NCBI RefSeq assembly: GCF_019670125.1 | Contig: NZ_AP023033.1 | Coordinates: 4,303,501-4,367,500, forward strand | Length of the DNA: 64,000 nucleotides | Direction of reading: 5' to 3' | DNA from: Agarivorans aestuarii | Lineage (GTDB): Bacteria > Pseudomonadota > Gammaproteobacteria > Enterobacterales > Celerinatantimonadaceae | Shown here: positions 56,284 to 64,000 of the stretch, piece by piece | Layout of the letters: every line of letters starts with the position of its first letter | Position numbering within the stretch: position 1 is the first letter of the stretch | The notes under the pieces: model-generated | What the model was told of the DNA's origin: nothing | Database searches by the model: none | What the model saw: the letters and a program-made list of their open reading frames with translations, nothing else | Program-made: the position numbers and the translations under genes

Positions 56284-58248
56284 ATGAATAGTTTAAAAAT
56301 ACTCCTTTTCACCTGCCTATTTATTAGCACCTATAGCTACGCTCACGACTCCACAATTAAGCTCAGAATCATCGAAACCACTGACATTCACGCCAACATA
56401 ATGGACTTTGACTATTACAAGGATAAACCCTCCGCCAAAATAGGTTTAGTGCGTACCGCTACCCTCGTTAAACAAGCCCAAGCAGAAGTGGATAATAGCG
56501 TGCTGGTAGATAATGGCGACCTGATACAAGGCAGCCCAATGGGCGACTATATTGCTGACAGAGGGTTAACTGGCCAACAAATTCATCCGGTTTATCAGGC
56601 GATGAATAGCCTCGATTACGATGTCGGCAATATAGGTAATCATGAGTTTAATTATGGCTTAGACTTTTTAGAAAAAGCATTAGCTGGCGCCACTTTCCCC
56701 TATATCAATGCCAACGTAATCCGCAGCGACAACCAACAAAACTACTTTAGTCCTTACCTAATAAAAGACTACAGCTTTAAAGATACAGCCGGTCAAAGCC
56801 AAAACCTCAAAATTGGCTACATTGGTTTTGTACCCCCGCAAATTATGATTTGGGATAAAGCTAACTTAGAAGGCAAGGTAAGCGCACAAGACATCAAACA
56901 AAGTGCCGAACGTTGGGTGCCAAAAATGAAGGCAGAAGGTGCCGATATTATTGTTGCCATTCCGCATTCAGGCCTATCAACCGACCCTTACAAGGTCATG
57001 GCTGAAAACTCGGTTTACTATTTATCTGAAGTCGCTGGCATTGATGCCATAGCCTTTGGTCATGCGCATACAGTGTTCCCCGGTAAAGGCTTTGATAACT
57101 TGCCTGGCATAAATAATCAAAGCGGCACCATTAATGGGGTAGCCGCGGTAATGCCAGGGCGTTGGGGCAGCCACGTTGGCATCATCGACTTAGAACTATC
57201 ACATACCGAGAACGGCTGGACGGTAAGCAACAGCCAATCCACTAACCGCCCTATCTTTGACAGCGCCAATAAAAAATCCCTCGCCGAGGCTGATTCAGCC
57301 ATGGTGGCCGCTGTCGCGGAAGATCACCAAGCCACCCGTGACTTTGTCAATCAGCCTTTGGGTAAATCCAGTGATGTGATGTACAGCTTTTTAGCCTTGG
57401 TACAAGACGACCCCACCATTCAAATTGTTAACTTAGCGCAGGCCGACTATGTAAAAACCTTAATTCAAGGTGACCCAGACTTAGCCGATTTACCGGTGCT
57501 ATCGGCCGCCGCGCCTTTTAAAGCGGGTGGGCGTAAAAACGACCCGAGCAACTATACCGAAGTGGAGGCGGGCGAACTTACCTTTAGAAATGCCGCCGAT
57601 TTATATTTGTACCCCAATACTCTAGTGGTATTAAAAGTTACCGGTGCTGAAGTGAAAGACTGGCTTGAATGCTCGGCTGGTCAGTTCAACCGTATCGATC
57701 CTAACCAAGCCACCCCGCAAGCCCTAATCAATTGGGAGCAATTTAGAACCTATAACTTTGATGTGATTGATGGGGTTACTTACCAAATTGACGTAAGCCA
57801 AGCCGCCCGTTTCGACGCCGATTGCAAGGCGGCAGATTTAAATTCTGAACGGATTAAGCAGCTGCAATACGCTGGCAAAGCCATCGACCCCAAGCAGCAG
57901 TTTTTAATCGCCACCAATAATTATCGCGCCTACAGTGGCGGCTTTGCTGGCACCGGCGAAGACAAAGTGGTGATTCAAGCACCCGACGAAAATCGCAGTG
58001 TATTAGCCAACTATATTAAGCGAATAAGTAAAGAAAAAGGACAAATTAGCCCTAGCGCCGACAATAACTGGCGTTTTAGCCCTCTAGAGTCGAAAACCAA
58101 AGCGAAGCTAAACATTTTCTTTGAAACCTCGCCCAGCGATAAAGCTGCTGCATTTATTGCCGAAAAGGCGATTTATCCAATGCAAAAGCTTTCTTTAGAT
58201 GATGTTGGCTTTGCCCTTTATCAAATAGATCTTCAAAGCAAACCCTAA
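56284..58248 (+). CDS. cpdB: 2',3'-cyclic-nucleotide 2'-phosphodiesterase/3'-nucleotidase
   Basis: A 654-residue periplasmic enzyme with a signal peptide (residues 1-20, cleavage after YA). The N-terminal metallophosphoesterase domain has [33 protein letters not shown] and AFGHAH, the full set of metal ligands. The C-terminal part (about 370-560) is the 5'-nucleotidase domain with a substrate aromatic region. It degrades external nucleotides, including 2',3'-cyclic NMPs, to nucleosides. GCGGAGCC precedes the ATG. It is a single-gene unit followed by a hairpin. Confidence 0.93.
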   Translation: MNSLKILLFTCLFISTYSYAHDSTIKLRIIETTDIHANIMDFDYYKDKPSAKIGLVRTATLVKQAQAEVDNSVLVDNGDLIQGSPMGDYIADRGLTGQQIHPVYQAMNSLDYDVGNIGNHEFNYGLDFLEKALAGATFPYINANVIRSDNQQNYFSPYLIKDYSFKDTAGQSQNLKIGYIGFVPPQIMIWDKANLEGKVSAQDIKQSAERWVPKMKAEGADIIVAIPHSGLSTDPYKVMAENSVYYLSEVAGIDAIAFGHAHTVFPGKGFDNLPGINNQSGTINGVAAVMPGRWGSHVGIIDLELSHTENGWTVSNSQSTNRPIFDSANKKSLAEADSAMVAAVAEDHQATRDFVNQPLGKSSDVMYSFLALVQDDPTIQIVNLAQADYVKTLIQGDPDLADLPVLSAAAPFKAGGRKNDPSNYTEVEAGELTFRNAADLYLYPNTLVVLKVTGAEVKDWLECSAGQFNRIDPNQATPQALINWEQFRTYNFDVIDGVTYQIDVSQAARFDADCKAADLNSERIKQLQYAGKAIDPKQQFLIATNNYRAYSGGFAGTGEDKVVIQAPDENRSVLANYIKRISKEKGQISPSADNNWRFSPLESKTKAKLNIFFETSPSDKAAAFIAEKAIYPMQKLSLDDVGFALYQIDLQSKP

Positions 58249-58268
58249 ACATCGGTTCTGCTGTTTTA

Positions 58269-58296
58269 CTCCGCTGCAGCCTAATCAGCAGCGGAG
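58269..58296 (+). terminator. Hairpin after cpdB
   Basis: CTCCGCTGC (58269-58277) pairs with GCAGCGGAG (58288-58296) around a 10-base loop, 20 bases after the stop. CTTTGGCCTTT follows, only weakly T-rich. Confidence 0.6.
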
Positions 58297-58439
58297 CTTT
58301 GGCCTTTAAGCCTATTACGGCCTGGAAAATGCGATGGAAGTAAAAAATTTACTTGTTGTTCAATAATATGTGAGGAAAGTTGAGCGCCAAATTCAAAAGT
58401 ATGAGATTGTAGCGGCAGACGGGTTCATGGAGGACAATA

Positions 58440-59687
58440 ATGGCAACGCTGTCGTTTAAATTAAAACTACTTATTAGCATCACCCTATTATTTATATGCG
58501 TACTGCTTAGTATGCTGCTGTTTGGCGGTGTGTCGCTAAGTGCTGAGCAAGCTGCTGCTGCGAGCCAATTAAGTGCAAGCGAGCTACAAGCATTGTTTGC
58601 TCAAACTGCAGCCGATGCTAGAGGAAAAATGATCCTCAGTTCAGCAGTGGTTGCCGTGGTTGCACTATTTATTGTGTCGCAACTGGTGCAAGGTTTCTTA
58701 GAGCCTTTAAGCCAAATCACCCGCCGCATTGGTTACCTAGCCGGAAATGATGGTGACTTAACCATGAAGCTAGATGTGCAAAAGCACCAAGAGCTGGTAG
58801 CCATGGCAACCCAATTTAACGCCTTTACCGAAAAACTACGAATAATGGTAAATCAGCTGCAACAGCAATCAAATCAGCTTACCAATGGCTCACAAACTCT
58901 GGCTAAAAATGCCGAGTCTGCGGGAGAAGCAAGCCGCTTACAACGCAACGACACCGACAGCGTGGCTGCCGCAGTAAATGAAATGTCATCTACTGCTAGC
59001 GACGTAGCAGAACTGGCAAATGGCACCGCAACCAACGCTCAAGAAGCTGAAAAACAGTTAAGCCAAACTCAGCAAGAGTTCCAAAGCTCTGTTGAACAAA
59101 TTCGCGATATCTCTGGCAGTATGGAAGGCATTAGCGAACGAATCACTCAAGTAGCGGGTCGTAGCCAAGACATTAACAGTATCTTGGAGACCATTCGTGG
59201 TATTGCCGAGCAAACCAACTTACTGGCATTAAACGCAGCAATTGAAGCAGCGCGCGCCGGAGAACAAGGCCGAGGCTTTGCGGTAGTTGCTGACGAGGTA
59301 AGAAATCTAGCTGGCAGAACTCAAAGCTCTACCGAAGAAATTAACCAGCTGATTCAAGCACTACAAAGTGATGTAAATGCCACGGTAGACTTAATTAGCA
59401 CCAGCCGAGAAAAAGTGAATACCACCGCGGTAGACACCGAAGCCAGCTACGAGCAGCTGCATAAAGTGGTAGAAAGCATTTCGGTAATTAACGATAACGC
59501 CGCCCAAGTTGCTACTGCCGCACATCAACAAAGCCATGTGAGCGAAGATATTAACCGCAATATTAATGGCATTGGCGAAGCCGCAGGCGTACAGAATAGT
59601 TTGGCTCACGATATCGAAAGTATTAGCGCTGAATTATCGCAAGTAGCGCAGGCACTTGATACTCAGCTATCAACACTTAAAGCCTAA
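58440..59687 (+). CDS. Methyl-accepting chemotaxis protein with a short periplasmic loop
   Basis: A 415-residue receptor. Two membrane helices (about residues 8-28 and 64-84) enclose only some 35 periplasmic residues, too small for a classic ligand domain. HAMP follows (about 85-140), then the signalling domain with the highly conserved [20 protein letters not shown] and [19 protein letters not shown] tip (about 246-284). The short loop suggests that it senses membrane state or couples to another sensor protein. GGAGG precedes the ATG. It forms its own unit, with a terminator after it. Confidence 0.9.
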   Translation: MATLSFKLKLLISITLLFICVLLSMLLFGGVSLSAEQAAAASQLSASELQALFAQTAADARGKMILSSAVVAVVALFIVSQLVQGFLEPLSQITRRIGYLAGNDGDLTMKLDVQKHQELVAMATQFNAFTEKLRIMVNQLQQQSNQLTNGSQTLAKNAESAGEASRLQRNDTDSVAAAVNEMSSTASDVAELANGTATNAQEAEKQLSQTQQEFQSSVEQIRDISGSMEGISERITQVAGRSQDINSILETIRGIAEQTNLLALNAAIEAARAGEQGRGFAVVADEVRNLAGRTQSSTEEINQLIQALQSDVNATVDLISTSREKVNTTAVDTEASYEQLHKVVESISVINDNAAQVATAAHQQSHVSEDINRNINGIGEAAGVQNSLAHDIESISAELSQVAQALDTQLSTLKA

Positions 59688-59705
59688 TCTGCGCTTCATC
59701 TCGTC

Positions 59706-59730
59706 AAAGGCTGCCATGGCAGCCTTTTTT
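59706..59730 (+). terminator. Rho-independent terminator after chemotaxis gene
   Basis: AAAGGCTGC, loop CATG and GCAGCCTTT are perfectly complementary and run into TTTTTT. A textbook terminator 18 bases after the stop. Confidence 0.9.
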
Positions 59731-59873
59731 ATTCCTTCAAAACCTAAACCACTCCAACTCACGCTTACTCCATTTATTTAAAAGCCTTAAGAACTCCGTT
59801 AACTAAGCCACACATTCACATCAGCAGCTGAACTACACTTTATCTAGGCCTTGTTTGGAGAGGGACTGATATC

Positions 59874-61313
59874 ATGACCATGACCTTACAGTTTCTTGGT
59901 GCAGCCGAGGAAGTCACCGGCTCTTGTCACTTGCTTACGCTAAACGATAAACGGGTGTTACTTGATTGCGGATTAATCCAAGGCAGCAAAGCCGATGCAA
60001 TGCGCAACTACCAAGCATTTAGTTTTGATCCCTCACAAATTGACGCGGTTATTCTTAGCCACGCCCATATCGACCACTCTGGCAGAATACCGCAGCTGGT
60101 GAAATCTGGTTTTACCGGTCCTATTTATACCCATAAGGCCTCGGCAGAACTGTGCGCCATTATGCTAAAAGATGCCGCCATGCTGCAGCAGCGCGACACT
60201 GAGCGACTCAATAAAAAGCGCCTAAAAAGAGGCCTCGAACCGCTGCAAGCCTTGTTTGATGAGCAAGACGTAGAACAAACCGTGCAGCAGTTTATACCTT
60301 TAAATTATGGCGAAAGCGTTCAAGTACTTCCGCAATTAAGCCTGCAGCTCTCCGACGCCGGGCATATTCTGGGATCTGCCATCGTTGAGTTATGGATAAA
60401 TGAAATAGGCACCCGCAAAAAAATCGTCTTTAGCGGAGATTTAGGCCGTGAAGGCATGCCCATTTTAGGTGATCCGGAAATTATCCACGAAGCCGACTTA
60501 GTGTTAATGGAAAGCACCTACGGCAACCGCTTGCACCGCAGCTGGCAGCAAACCATCGATGAACTGGAGCAAATATTTGCAGCAGCCACTAGTGGCAGCC
60601 AAGGGAACATTTTATTACCGGCATTTTCCGTAGGTCGAGCCCAAGAACTACTCTATCTATTTCACCTCTACGCCAAGCAATGGGACCTTTCGCGCTGGAG
60701 AATTTGTTTAGATAGCCCCATGGCTATCGAAGCCACCAAGGTATATATCAACAATTACCCGGTGATGGATGACGATTTTAAACGCTTTACTCGGCAGCAT
60801 CCGGGAGAGCATCCGCTGTTGTCGAATGTAGAGTTTATTCAAAGTACCGAACAATCCATGGAGCTTAATGAAATAAGCCAAGGCTTAATTATTATTGCTG
60901 GTAGCGGCATGTGTAATGGCGGGCGCATTCGCTGCCACCTTGAGCACAACCTATGGCGGCCTGAATGCGATGTAATTATTTGTGGTTACCAAGCCATTAG
61001 CACACCCGGTCGCATGCTAGTAGATGGGGCTAACTATCTCACTATTCGCGGCAAACCGGTTAAAGTTGCCGCCAAGCTGCACACGGTTGGGGGGCTTTCT
61101 GCTCATGCCGACCAAGCCGAATTGATCCACTGGTACCAACAATTCGATAACGCTCCTCCACTAATATTGGTGCATGGCGAGCAACAAGTACAACAAGACC
61201 TGCTGGCGGCAATTAAAGCATCTCTAAGCCAACCAGCAGCAATGTTTGCCGCTAAACAAGGAGATAAATTGGATTTAAGTGCCTTGCCAGAACTGGTTTG
61301 GCTAGGACAGTAA
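59874..61313 (+). CDS. Metallo-beta-lactamase/beta-CASP hydrolase
   Basis: A 479-residue protein. The metallo-beta-lactamase core has HAHIDHSGRIP (HxHxDH, about residues 63-74), SDAGHILGSA and FSGDLGREGMP. The beta-CASP insert (about 205-360) includes ILLPAFSVGRAQELL, and the end has GGLSAHADQAEL. These features are those of the CPSF73-like RNA nuclease branch, so RNA processing is likely although unproven for this subgroup. An MTMTLQFLGAAEEVTGSCHL opening is typical. A GAGAGGGA stretch precedes the ATG. A single-gene unit. Confidence 0.85.
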   Translation: MTMTLQFLGAAEEVTGSCHLLTLNDKRVLLDCGLIQGSKADAMRNYQAFSFDPSQIDAVILSHAHIDHSGRIPQLVKSGFTGPIYTHKASAELCAIMLKDAAMLQQRDTERLNKKRLKRGLEPLQALFDEQDVEQTVQQFIPLNYGESVQVLPQLSLQLSDAGHILGSAIVELWINEIGTRKKIVFSGDLGREGMPILGDPEIIHEADLVLMESTYGNRLHRSWQQTIDELEQIFAAATSGSQGNILLPAFSVGRAQELLYLFHLYAKQWDLSRWRICLDSPMAIEATKVYINNYPVMDDDFKRFTRQHPGEHPLLSNVEFIQSTEQSMELNEISQGLIIIAGSGMCNGGRIRCHLEHNLWRPECDVIICGYQAISTPGRMLVDGANYLTIRGKPVKVAAKLHTVGGLSAHADQAELIHWYQQFDNAPPLILVHGEQQVQQDLLAAIKASLSQPAAMFAAKQGDKLDLSALPELVWLGQ

Positions 61314-61386
61314 AATAACCTAAGTATTTGACCACCCAAGGCTTAACTGATAGAAAAGTAACTAAATGTATTTGCTTGGTACAAGC

Positions 61387-61797
61387 ATGAAATTATCTAT
61401 TTTGTTACTGCCTTTTTTATTAACCAGCGGCTTACTGCATGCTCAAGATGCAATAAATCCTGATTCGCTAATTGGTTTGTGGGGTAGCTCTGAAGATCAA
61501 GGCCAATCCATTTGGGGTTACGACCAATACAATGCCGACGGCACCATTAACAGCTGGGGAACCTTTCCCGACAGCATTGCTGATTTTAGAATAGATGGCC
61601 GTTACGAGATTTCTGGCGATTTGGGCAGGACGATTTGTTTAACCATTAGCCGAACATCACACCCAGACATATTGCCAGTTGGTACACAATGGTGTGACCA
61701 AATCATTTCGATTAGTGAAGATGAATTTGTTTACCAAGATCCCGATGGCGAACAACATGTGGTTTATCGCCAAAAGGTAGGCGAGGCATATTATTAA
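61387..61797 (+). CDS. Secreted unknown protein, small beta domain
   Basis: A 136-residue protein starting MKLSILLLPFLLTSGLLHA, a typical signal peptide, with cleavage near LHA. The mature 117 residues alternate short strands (LIGLWGSSEDQGQSIWGYDQ, GRYEISGDLGRTICLTI) and include two cysteines that could pair. The pattern suggests a small lipocalin-like beta-barrel, but no signature is diagnostic. The frame is open 7 codons upstream to an ATG at 61366, with no clear ribosome-binding site for either start; the signal peptide favours 61387. Stands alone. Confidence 0.55.
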   Translation: MKLSILLLPFLLTSGLLHAQDAINPDSLIGLWGSSEDQGQSIWGYDQYNADGTINSWGTFPDSIADFRIDGRYEISGDLGRTICLTISRTSHPDILPVGTQWCDQIISISEDEFVYQDPDGEQHVVYRQKVGEAYY

Positions 61798-61820
61798 TAT
61801 CGAGCTGACTAAGTTAAGCG

Positions 61821-62450
61821 CTAAACAATATAGCCGTACACAGTAGCAAAATGGCAGGCGCAGCCTGCAACTACAAAAACATGCCAGATAGCATGTGTGT
61901 AAGGTTTGTGCTTGGCCACATAAAACAGCGCGCCCACGCTAAACAATACTCCTCCGGCAGCTAATAGCCATAAACCTTCGCCCGAAATATGCTGATACAT
62001 TGGATAAGCTAACGCCAAAGACAACCAACCCATCGCCAAGTAAGTACTCAATGATACTTTGGGGAAACGGGTGCCAGTGAGCAACTTAAAGCCCACGCCA
62101 AAAGCCGCTAGCGTCCAAATTACAATCATCGAAATTAGCGATAACCAACCGTCAAAAGACACCAGCAATATTGGTGTATACGTTCCAGCTATTAACAGAT
62201 AAATCGCAGAATGATCAAACAGCTTTAAGCCAGCTTTCCATGCGCTATGGCTAACCGCATGGTAAAGAGAAGAGGCCAAAAACAACAAGACTAAAGACCC
62301 GCCATAAATACTTACAGCCACCACTTCAGTTAGGCCTTCGGCTTTGCTCAGTAGCATAAACAAACCGACCACTGAGATAAGCAAACCAATGAGGTGAGAA
62401 ACTACATTCAGTAATTCTTCTTTCGCGCTGTAGTGCTTTGCAGCCTGCAT
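61821..62450 (-). CDS. TrhA/hemolysin III-family membrane protein
   Basis: A 209-residue integral membrane protein with seven hydrophobic segments. EELLNVVSHLIGLLISVVGL opens it, SLYHAVSHSAWKAGLKLFDH is the family His/Ser motif, and HAIWHVFVVAGCACHFATVY closes it with two more metal-binding-type histidines. This is the PAQR/hemolysin III group (YqfA, TrhA) with roles in membrane lipid homeostasis in some bacteria. I chose the ATG at 62450; the frame extends 7 codons upstream to a TTG. The label hemolysin is historical. Confidence 0.85.
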   Translation of the reverse strand: MQAAKHYSAKEELLNVVSHLIGLLISVVGLFMLLSKAEGLTEVVAVSIYGGSLVLLFLASSLYHAVSHSAWKAGLKLFDHSAIYLLIAGTYTPILLVSFDGWLSLISMIVIWTLAAFGVGFKLLTGTRFPKVSLSTYLAMGWLSLALAYPMYQHISGEGLWLLAAGGVLFSVGALFYVAKHKPYTHAIWHVFVVAGCACHFATVYGYIV

Positions 62451-62471
62451 GTTGTTACCTAAATTTAACAA

Positions 62472-62774
62472 GTCGCCGACCAGCTTATTATTTCAGCGTA
62501 CACTTGTACACTGAAAAATTGTAATGCTTTTATTACAAGCCGGTTCACTTGAACCAAAGCAGCTCTTCTGATGCTTAAACTCACTTAGTTAAGCCTCAGA
62601 AAGGCTTCCACTTTTTGGTGTTTTACTTTCCATTTACATGCAAAGACCAAGCGCAGTTAGTTTTTGTTTCAAGCAAGCAGCATTAATCCGCGCGTCGCAA
62701 GTTCATCACCTATAATCAAATAGCCGTGCAAGTCTTACTTATTTCTTTTTGGATTAAGCAAACAAGGATCGTCA
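62472..62774. other. 303-base gap before GalT-like gene
   Basis: No gene. It holds one hairpin (62519-62538: TTGTAAT, loop GCTTTT, ATTACAA) and short direct repeats of GTACAC/TGTACA near 62498-62512. No clear promoter consensus was found. AAGGATC precedes the next ATG. Confidence 0.45.
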
Positions 62775-63923
62775 ATGAGCAAACAGTTACCTCTTGCCTT
62801 AGCAAAATCGCTTGCCTTAAGTGAAGATCTTGACCAGCTTCAATTTCATCACTTACTAGAAAACATTAGCCAAGATCCACAACTAAAGCAGTTTGCTCCA
62901 GACGGCGTTTGCCAAATTGATCCACGCAACGGTAACTTAGTGATTTATAACTCTGCTCGCGCTAAACGGGTTCACACTACAGCGCAACCTACTGCAGTTA
63001 AAGAAGATGAGCACTGCCCTATTTGTGAAGGAAAAAGCGCCGATATTCTCGACATAACCGAGCACAGCGAGGGATTTACTTTTATCAACAAAAACCTCTA
63101 CCCCATTTTTCACCCTATCGAAGATATTCCTTTAGAAAACGCCGACTACTTCCTCCACCAAGACCCAGAACACCAAGGCCGTGCATCCTATGGTTTTCAT
63201 CTATTGCAGTGGACTTCTTCGCTACACGATAAAGACTGGCATAACCTACCATTCTCCGATGCGCTGATTAGCTTTCAGCGCTTGGCAAACCTAGAAAAAA
63301 ATCTGTTATGCCAACCCACCGACTTTATGGCGCGCTCTGAAACCAAAGTGAATAAAGACGTAGTTAGTGGCTATGTGTCTATTATCAAAAATTTTGGCGC
63401 TACAGCTGGTGCTTCTTTAGTACATGGCCACCAGCAAATTGCCTATAGCAACATTTTGCCGCAGCACTTTTTCAATAACTTGCGCTTTAGAAAACGCCAC
63501 AACAAATCCTTTAGCCGCTACATGTTAGAAGAGAACCCCAGCGAGTTATTGGTAAAAGACTATGGCGAATTGCAGCTAATCGTACCGTATTTTATGAAGC
63601 GACCTTTAGACATGCTGCTAATTGTAAAAGACAGCAACAAACGCTACTTGCATCAGCTCAACAGCATAGAGCAGCAACAATTAGTAGAAGGGATGCAGCA
63701 AGCCATACAAGCTATTCTTCATCTCATGGAGCAAATGGGCATTCCGCCTGCCTACAATATGATCATCAACAATGGGCCGGGCTGTGGGTTGTACCTTGAG
63801 TTTTTACCTAAAACTCAAATGATGGGTGGTTATGAGCAAATAGGCTTATTTGTTTGCCAAGCCAATGCAGCCGATTCGGCTGAGTTGTTGCGTCAGCACA
63901 TTTGCCCACCTAAAGATAAGTAA
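62775..63923 (+). CDS. GalT-like HIT-superfamily nucleotidyltransferase
   Basis: A 382-residue protein of the galactose-1-phosphate uridylyltransferase branch. CPIC at 81-84 is the usual zinc-binding pair, and GASLVHGHQQI near residue 218 has the HxHxQ nucleophile motif of nucleotidyltransferases. YNMIINNGP and LPKTQMMGGYEQ fit the C-terminal half. No galK, galE or galM lies nearby, and overall divergence from GalT is visible, so the sugar phosphate or nucleotide substrate may differ. AAGGATCGTCA precedes the ATG. It is the last gene of the window; 63924-64000 shows nothing further. Confidence 0.75.
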   Translation: MSKQLPLALAKSLALSEDLDQLQFHHLLENISQDPQLKQFAPDGVCQIDPRNGNLVIYNSARAKRVHTTAQPTAVKEDEHCPICEGKSADILDITEHSEGFTFINKNLYPIFHPIEDIPLENADYFLHQDPEHQGRASYGFHLLQWTSSLHDKDWHNLPFSDALISFQRLANLEKNLLCQPTDFMARSETKVNKDVVSGYVSIIKNFGATAGASLVHGHQQIAYSNILPQHFFNNLRFRKRHNKSFSRYMLEENPSELLVKDYGELQLIVPYFMKRPLDMLLIVKDSNKRYLHQLNSIEQQQLVEGMQQAIQAILHLMEQMGIPPAYNMIINNGPGCGLYLEFLPKTQMMGGYEQIGLFVCQANAADSAELLRQHICPPKDK

Positions 63924-64000
63924 CAAAATTTTTCACTGTGTAAATACTAATGCAGCGCTCAACAATACAGCCCTAATATCAAGCAAAAATCATATAAATC

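Overview
The window looks like chromosomal DNA of a facultatively anaerobic marine gammaproteobacterium of the Alteromonadales type; an Agarivorans-like organism is my best guess, from overall resemblance only. Supporting signs are E. coli-like but diverged xylose genes, a fused thiDE gene in a thiC-thiDE-thiF-thiS-thiG-thiH operon, a menaquinone cluster, a secreted LigE-type DNA ligase and several diguanylate cyclases. There are no rRNA or tRNA genes, no phage or insertion-sequence genes and no CRISPR array. One gene is clearly broken (DUF805, 41678-42050) and one is cut by the window edge (1-618).

Layout. 1-4.3 kb: a TetR-type regulator divergent from a membrane protein/NAD-binding protein pair, a YgiW-like OB-fold protein divergent from a LysR regulator, and an aspartoacylase. 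4.4-14.8 kb: xylose and pentose-phosphate block with xylR divergent from xylB, a second XylR-like regulator, tal-tkt, an orphan periplasmic binding protein and xylA. 14.8-17.7 kb: GFA-family protein, LigE, a secreted retropepsin-like protein and a second orphan binding protein. 17.7-24.3 kb: thiamine operon behind a TPP riboswitch, all on the minus strand. 24.4-26.1 kb: two-gene exopolysaccharide export unit. 26.3-33.2 kb: menA, divergent from menF-menD-menH-menB-menC, without menE. 33.6-37.4 kb: xylFGH xylose ABC transporter. 37.5-43.5 kb: an unknown gene, a PotD-like binding protein overlapping a diguanylate cyclase, an HExxH protein, the DUF805 pseudogene and a ModF-like double ATPase. 43.7-48.7 kb: six-gene operon containing an ATP-grasp ligase and an OlsF-like ornithine-lipid synthase. 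48.8-64 kb: small membrane proteins, a second binding protein/diguanylate cyclase pair, Bcr/CflA efflux, LysR, CPA1 antiporter, CpdB, a chemotaxis receptor, a beta-CASP hydrolase, a secreted unknown, a TrhA-type protein and a GalT-like protein.

How the genes fit together. XylFGH imports xylose, XylA and XylB convert it to xylulose-5-phosphate, and Tal and Tkt feed it through the non-oxidative pentose-phosphate pathway. Similar short motifs (around CGTAAT) lie before xylB and xylA, and a tandem 10-mer lies before tal. The xylFGH promoter region instead carries a perfect LacI-type palindrome, so import may answer to a different regulator. The most unusual themes are the two separate binding protein/diguanylate cyclase pairs, the two XylR-like regulators flanking xylB, and the OlsF operon, which combines lipid synthesis with a DinB-like, a TANGO2-like and a YHS protein. 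I did not find a clearly new defence or mobile system.
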